A stretch of DNA of 64,000 nt from an uncultured SAR116 cluster alpha proteobacterium (GTDB lineage Bacteria; Pseudomonadota; Alphaproteobacteria; Puniceispirillales; Marisalimonadaceae). Shown in pieces: positions 59,036 through 64,000 of the stretch. The notes below the pieces were generated by a model. That model was not told the origin of the DNA. It searched no databases and saw only the letters and a list, made by a program, of their open reading frames with translations. A program made the position numbers and the translations under genes. The stretch spans positions 124,001-188,000 of the forward strand of contig CACJJL010000001.1 in NCBI GenBank assembly GCA_902593735.1, given 5' to 3'. The first letter of the stretch is position 1; every line of letters starts with the position of its first letter.

Positions 59036-59920
59036 ATGGATTTTTTTAAAGATTTTAAGATATCTTATGTAAATATAAAAAATGGCATAATAAGATATAG
59101 AAGAGCAGGCGCTGGGCCACCAATCTTAATGTTACATGGTAATCCACAAACACATGTTATGTGGCACAAAGTAGCTCCAGCGTTAACAAAAAGATTTACA
59201 ATTATATGTGCAGACATAACTGGCTATGGAAAATCATATAAACCTAAATTATCAAATGATCATAAACATTACTCAAAAATTAATATGGCATCTGATATGG
59301 TTGAGTTTATGAATTTGTTAGATTTCAATAAATTTTATTTTGTTGGTCATGACAGAGGTGCAAGAATAGGTCATCGTTTAGCGTTAAATTATCCAGACAA
59401 AGTTTTAAAAATAATCTTATTAGATATTATACCAACTATTGAACATTTTGAGAGAACTAACAAAGATTTTGCTATGGGTTATTATCATTGGTTTTGGTTG
59501 GCGCAAAGATATCCAATACCAGAATCAGTAATTAACAAAGCATCTGAGGAGTGGTTTTTTGCACATACTTCAAGAGAAAAAAAAGACAATGATTTTTTTG
59601 ACCCTAATGCATTAGCTGATTACCTTGTTTGCTTAAAGAATCCTGAAACAATTAGAGCTATTTGCGAAGATTATAGAGCAGCAGCCTCTATCGATTTGCA
59701 TGATGATAGAATAAGTAGAAGTCAAAATATAAAAATTAAAATGCCAATACTAGTTTTGTGGGGTAAAAAAGGTAAAATAGAACAATGGTATGATCCTTTA
59801 ACAATTTGGCAAAAATATTGTGTTCAAGATGTAAAGGGGTATGGTATTGATACTGGTCATTATCTAGCTGAAGAAAATCCAGAACAAATTATAAAAAGCA
59901 TAAATACCTTTTTAAAATAA
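59036..59920 (+). CDS. Alpha/beta hydrolase, haloacetate (fluoroacetate) dehalogenase-like
   Basis: MLHGNPQTHVMWHKVAP, GHDRGARIGHRLALNYP, YYHWFWLAQRYP, DTGHYLAEENPE. Confidence 0.82.
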   Translation: MDFFKDFKISYVNIKNGIIRYRRAGAGPPILMLHGNPQTHVMWHKVAPALTKRFTIICADITGYGKSYKPKLSNDHKHYSKINMASDMVEFMNLLDFNKFYFVGHDRGARIGHRLALNYPDKVLKIILLDIIPTIEHFERTNKDFAMGYYHWFWLAQRYPIPESVINKASEEWFFAHTSREKKDNDFFDPNALADYLVCLKNPETIRAICEDYRAAASIDLHDDRISRSQNIKIKMPILVLWGKKGKIEQWYDPLTIWQKYCVQDVKGYGIDTGHYLAEENPEQIIKSINTFLK

Positions 59921-59945
59921 AATAAATATAGGTTAAATAATTAAT

Positions 59946-61736
59946 ATGAATGAAATGCAAGTAGAAAAAATGAATAACGAACTACCGATATGGGATCTTT
60001 CGGAAATATATGAAAGCATTAAAGATCCAAGAATAAGAAAAGATATAGATGAAATTAAATATAAAGTAGATTACTTCCAAAAAAAATGGAAAGGAAAAAT
60101 TAACAATCTGTGTTCATCAGACTTTTTATTATGTATAAATAAATATCAAGAAATCAATGAAGCTATATATAAAATTGCAACACATAGTAGTTTAACCTTT
60201 GCTACAAATATGCAAGATCCTGAAATTTCAAAATACAACTCATCTACTTCTGATGAAATAACCGAAATTTTATCAACTCTTGTTTTTGTTACATTAGAAC
60301 TTTCAAAAGTCGAAGATAATACAATTAAGAATTGGTTAAAGGATAAAGATGCAAAGAAATGGGAACCTTATCTCAAAATATTAAGAAAAAGGAATCCTTA
60401 TCTTCTTGATCCTCTTGTAGAAGAAATTTTAATTGAGAAATCTGCTACCAGTAGGTCAGCATGGATAAGGTTATTTGATGAGACATCAGCAGCATTGCGT
60501 TTTCCTTTCAAAAAAAAATTACTTACTGAAGCCGAAATTTTGAGCTTATTATCTGATTCAGATGCAGAAACGAGAAAAATTGCAGGAAAATCACTTTCTG
60601 AAATTTTAAAAAATAATAAGCGTATTTTTGGAATGATACTTAATGTGATTTCTAGAGATAGGTTCATAGAAGACAATAAAAGAGGTTTTAAAAAAATTAT
60701 TTCCTCAAGAAATCTTGATAATGATGTTGAGGATGAGGTCGTAGATAAATTAGTAAATACAGTTGATAAGGCTATGCCTGAACTCACTCATAGATATTAT
60801 AAATGGAAAGCAAATCAATTTGGTAAGACCAAACTAAATTGGTGGGATAGAAACGCACCATTGCCTCAATCTTCAGTAAAACTTATACAATGGTCTGAGG
60901 CTAGAGATATTATTTTAGATTCGTTTTCTTCATTTCACCCAGAGATTTCTAATCTTGCAAAATTGTTTTTTAAAAATAATTGGATAGATGCAAGCTTAAG
61001 AAATGGAAAAGCATCAGGTGCTTTTGCACATCCTTCAGTTCCATCTTTGCACCCATATATATTGGTTAATTATCAAGGAAAAATCAGAGATGTTATGACG
61101 CTGGCTCATGAACTTGGTCACGGTGTTCATCAGATTCTTGCAGGAAAAAATGGGTTATTAATGGCTGAAACACCGTTGACACTTGCTGAGACAGCATCAG
61201 TTTTTGGTGAAATGTTGGTATTTAGAAAGCTATTAGATGAGAGTAAAGTTGAACAAAAAAAACAACTTTTGTCCAGTAAAATAGAAGATATGTTAAATAC
61301 TGTTGCTAGACAAATAGGATTTCACCAGTTCGAGGTCAAGTTTCATGAGGCAAGAATAAAATCTGAATTAACGCCTGATGAAATAAGTGATATTTGGATG
61401 GAGACTCAATCTCATGCAGTAGGTCCACACATTAATCTTAGTGAAGATTACAGGTTCTTATGGGGATATATTCCTCACTTTGTCCATACTCCATTTTATG
61501 TATATGCTTATGCCTTTGGGGATAGTCTGGTTAACGCACTTTGGTATGCATATCAGCAAAGTGATAAAGAAATTTTTTCAAAAAACTATATTGAAATGTT
61601 ATCATCAGGAGGAACCAAAAGTCATAAAGATTTATTAAAACCTTTTAGTTTAAGTGCATATGATAGTAGTTTTTGGGAAAAAGGAATTTCGATGATAACT
61701 GGATTAATGGATGAGTTAGAAGAGTTGGAAAATTAA
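59946..61736 (+). CDS. M3-family oligoendopeptidase (PepF-like)
   Basis: Zinc motif AHELGHGVHQILAG, downstream LAETASVFGEML. Confidence 0.92.
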   Translation: MNEMQVEKMNNELPIWDLSEIYESIKDPRIRKDIDEIKYKVDYFQKKWKGKINNLCSSDFLLCINKYQEINEAIYKIATHSSLTFATNMQDPEISKYNSSTSDEITEILSTLVFVTLELSKVEDNTIKNWLKDKDAKKWEPYLKILRKRNPYLLDPLVEEILIEKSATSRSAWIRLFDETSAALRFPFKKKLLTEAEILSLLSDSDAETRKIAGKSLSEILKNNKRIFGMILNVISRDRFIEDNKRGFKKIISSRNLDNDVEDEVVDKLVNTVDKAMPELTHRYYKWKANQFGKTKLNWWDRNAPLPQSSVKLIQWSEARDIILDSFSSFHPEISNLAKLFFKNNWIDASLRNGKASGAFAHPSVPSLHPYILVNYQGKIRDVMTLAHELGHGVHQILAGKNGLLMAETPLTLAETASVFGEMLVFRKLLDESKVEQKKQLLSSKIEDMLNTVARQIGFHQFEVKFHEARIKSELTPDEISDIWMETQSHAVGPHINLSEDYRFLWGYIPHFVHTPFYVYAYAFGDSLVNALWYAYQQSDKEIFSKNYIEMLSSGGTKSHKDLLKPFSLSAYDSSFWEKGISMITGLMDELEELEN

Positions 61737-61762
61737 TCCAAAATTTAAAGGTTTCAACTTTT

Positions 61763-63133
61763 ATGAGTAAAGATAGTAATATTCAAGATGAGCTAAGTTC
61801 TTCAATGACTGGCGGAAGAATCAAACGGTATGCAAAAGTGACAACTGCAATGGGAGGGCTTGCTGCAAAACTAGCTGGTGAAAGATACTTTGGGATTAAA
61901 ATAAATAGAGAACAACATGCTTCCGATTTAAGGTTGGCCTTAGGTGGGCTAAAAGGTCCTCTTATGAAAGTTGCTCAAATTCTAGCTACTATTCCCGATG
62001 CTCTTCCTAAAGAGTATGTAAATGAACTATCTCACCTTCAAGCAGATGCTCCATCTATGGGCTGGCTCTTTGTTAAAAGAAGAATGAAAGCTGAGTTAGG
62101 AGAAAACTGGCTAAGTCATTTCAAAGTTTTCGATAAACAAGCTTCAGCCGCAGCATCTTTAGGTCAAGTTCATTTTGCGGAAGACATAAATGGAAAAAAA
62201 TTAGCCTGTAAGTTACAATATCCTGATATGGGCTCTGCTGTTCAGGCTGATCTTAAACAACTGAAATTCATATTTTCATTATATGAAAAATACGATTCTG
62301 CAATTTCTACTGAAGCAATACATGAAGAATTGTCAGACAGGCTAAAAGAAGAACTCAATTATTCCCATGAAATTAAAAACTTAAAACTGTATAGGCATAT
62401 GTTATCTAATTTAAATCAAATTACACTTCCTAATCCTATTGATGAATTGTCAACAAATAGACTCCTAACAATGACAAGGATAGATGGCTCAAAAATTATG
62501 GATTTTATTGCTGAAAATAATGATATCAAAATTAGAAATCAAGTCGCTTTAAATATGTTTAAAGCTTGGTACATACCATTTTATAAATATGGAGTAATTC
62601 ATGGAGATCCTCATCTTGGAAATTATACAATACGTCCTGATGGAGGGGTTAACTTAATGGATTTTGGTTGTATTAGAATTTTTAGACCAGATTTTGTAAC
62701 TGGTGTAATTGAACTTTATAAAGCTTTAAGAGATAGAGATGAAGAACAAGCAGTAAATGCCTATAAAAGCTGGGGTTTCGAAAACCCCTCAAAAGAATTA
62801 ATTGGTGTTTTAAATATCTGGGCAAACTTTATCTATCAGCCTTTACTAGAAGATAAAGTCAGGTTGATCAATCCGAGTGAATCTGGGCAATATGGAAGAG
62901 AAACAGCAGAAAAAGTTCATGAAGAATTAAAAAAAATTGGAGGAGTTAAACCACCCAGAGAATTTGTATTAATGGACAGAGCAGCCGTCGGATTAGGATC
63001 AGTCTTCATGCATTTAAAAGCAGAAATTAACTGGTATAGAGTTTTTCACGATTTAGTTGGAGATTTTCATGAAAAGATTTTGTCTAAGAGGCAGAGTAAA
63101 GCTATAAAGCAATCAGGTTTAATTTTAAACTAA
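61763..63133 (+). CDS. ABC1/AarF/UbiB-family atypical kinase
   Basis: LGGLKGPLMKVAQILATIPDALPKEY (KxGQ-like), ASAAASLGQVHFAE, GVIHGDPHLGNYTIRPDGGVNLMDFGCIR. Confidence 0.93.
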   Translation: MSKDSNIQDELSSSMTGGRIKRYAKVTTAMGGLAAKLAGERYFGIKINREQHASDLRLALGGLKGPLMKVAQILATIPDALPKEYVNELSHLQADAPSMGWLFVKRRMKAELGENWLSHFKVFDKQASAAASLGQVHFAEDINGKKLACKLQYPDMGSAVQADLKQLKFIFSLYEKYDSAISTEAIHEELSDRLKEELNYSHEIKNLKLYRHMLSNLNQITLPNPIDELSTNRLLTMTRIDGSKIMDFIAENNDIKIRNQVALNMFKAWYIPFYKYGVIHGDPHLGNYTIRPDGGVNLMDFGCIRIFRPDFVTGVIELYKALRDRDEEQAVNAYKSWGFENPSKELIGVLNIWANFIYQPLLEDKVRLINPSESGQYGRETAEKVHEELKKIGGVKPPREFVLMDRAAVGLGSVFMHLKAEINWYRVFHDLVGDFHEKILSKRQSKAIKQSGLILN

Positions 63134-63138
63134 AATAA

Positions 63139-64000
63139 TTAGTTAATATTTTGTAAAATTGTATCCAAAGATTTTTTTGCATCACCATAAACCATTCTAG
63201 AATTTTCTCTAAAAAATAATGGATTTTCAATTCCAGAGTAACCTTTTCCTTGTCCTCTTTTTGAGATAAAAACCTGTTTTGCTTTCCAAACTTCTAAAAC
63301 TGGCATTCCTGCAATTGGGCTATTAGGATCTTCTTGAGCAGCTGGATTAACAATATCATTAGCTCCTAGTATCATGACTACATCTGTATCAGGAAAATCG
63401 TCATTTATTTCGTCCATTTCAAGTACAATATCATATGGCACTTTAGCTTCTGCTAGCAGAACATTCATGTGGCCTGGAAGTCTTCCTGCAACAGGATGAA
63501 TTCCAAATCTTACTTCTTTATTTTTTGCTCTTAGCCTAGAGGTTAACTCAGAAACCGTACTTTGAGCTTGTGCTACTGCCATACCATAACCAGGAACTAT
63601 TATAATCTTGGCAGCATCATTTAATGCAGCCGCAACAGAATCTATATCTATTGGTTTCATTTCACCTTCAATATCCATTGTTGGACCTGTAACATCACCC
63701 CACCCACCTAAAATAACTGAAAGAAATTTACGGTTCATAGCCTTACACATTATATATGATAGAATAGCACCAGAAGATCCAACTAGAGCGCCAGTCACAA
63801 TTAGTAGGTCATTTCCAAGCATAAAACCTGTTGCCGCTGCAGCCCACCCGGAATATGAGTTAAGCATTGAAACAACTACTGGCATATCTGCACCACCAAT
63901 TGCTAAAACAAGATGAGCTCCTATAACAAATGCTATCATAGTCATTACAACTAAGGTCCAAGTACCCTTATCGATTAAAAACATGTATCCCAATGCTAAG
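63139..64000 (-). CDS. pntB: NAD(P) transhydrogenase beta subunit, 5' part beyond the window
   Basis: [59 protein letters not shown]. The M at 63993 is internal; the frame continues past the window end. Confidence 0.95.
   Translation of the reverse strand, partial: LALGYMFLIDKGTWTLVVMTMIAFVIGAHLVLAIGGADMPVVVSMLNSYSGWAAAATGFMLGNDLLIVTGALVGSSGAILSYIMCKAMNRKFLSVILGGWGDVTGPTMDIEGEMKPIDIDSVAAALNDAAKIIIVPGYGMAVAQAQSTVSELTSRLRAKNKEVRFGIHPVAGRLPGHMNVLLAEAKVPYDIVLEMDEINDDFPDTDVVMILGANDIVNPAAQEDPNSPIAGMPVLEVWKAKQVFISKRGQGKGYSGIENPLFFRENSRMVYGDAKKSLDTILQNIN

Noticed and set aside
60398-60787. 129-aa minus-strand ORF inside the M3 oligoendopeptidase gene
   Set aside because: Antisense to a well-supported CDS with a Ser/Leu-rich shadow-ORF composition.
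63608-63916. 102-aa plus-strand ORF opposite pntB
   Set aside because: Antisense to the clearly conserved pntB reading frame.
1-64000. CRISPR arrays, transposons, prophage or defence islands
   Set aside because: No direct-repeat arrays, IS-like inverted repeats or transposase, integrase, Cas, restriction or toxin-antitoxin proteins were recognised.

Overview
AT-rich, gene-dense 64 kb bacterial chromosome segment. Gene content and protein style (fused indolepyruvate:ferredoxin oxidoreductase, TctABC and Liv transporters, COQ7, leucine-degradation operon, UbiB-like kinase) suggest a streamlined marine alphaproteobacterium; this taxonomic guess is inference. No rRNA, CRISPR array, transposase, integrase or phage module was seen. 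One tRNA, tRNA-Arg(CCT), lies at 55033-55109. From left to right: (1) acyl-CoA ligases, a DmdC-type acyl-CoA dehydrogenase and a fused indolepyruvate oxidoreductase; (2) a MetY-like / DapA-like / cupin / four-rhodanese / ThDP-enzyme / TSUP-exporter block next to a TctABC importer, which is the best candidate here for an uncharacterised organosulfur or organic-acid system; (3) COQ7, a DUF393 protein and a complete Liv ABC transporter; (4) a class-III aminotransferase that seems to need a non-canonical AUU start; (5) an 8-gene leucine/isovalerate catabolic operon with extra CoA-transferase, acyl-CoA dehydrogenase and AhpD-like genes; (6) gdhA, amtB and a half-length GlnE without the N-terminal deadenylylase half; (7) a cbb-like run fbp-tkt-pgk-gap-rpe-gph without RuBisCO, PRK or fba; (8) a tRNA-adjacent block with a methyltransferase, a TPR/glycosyltransferase protein and a second glycosyltransferase, then a haloacetate-dehalogenase-like hydrolase, an M3 peptidase, an ABC1 kinase and a partial pntB. 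All assignments come from reading motifs; no database searches were run.
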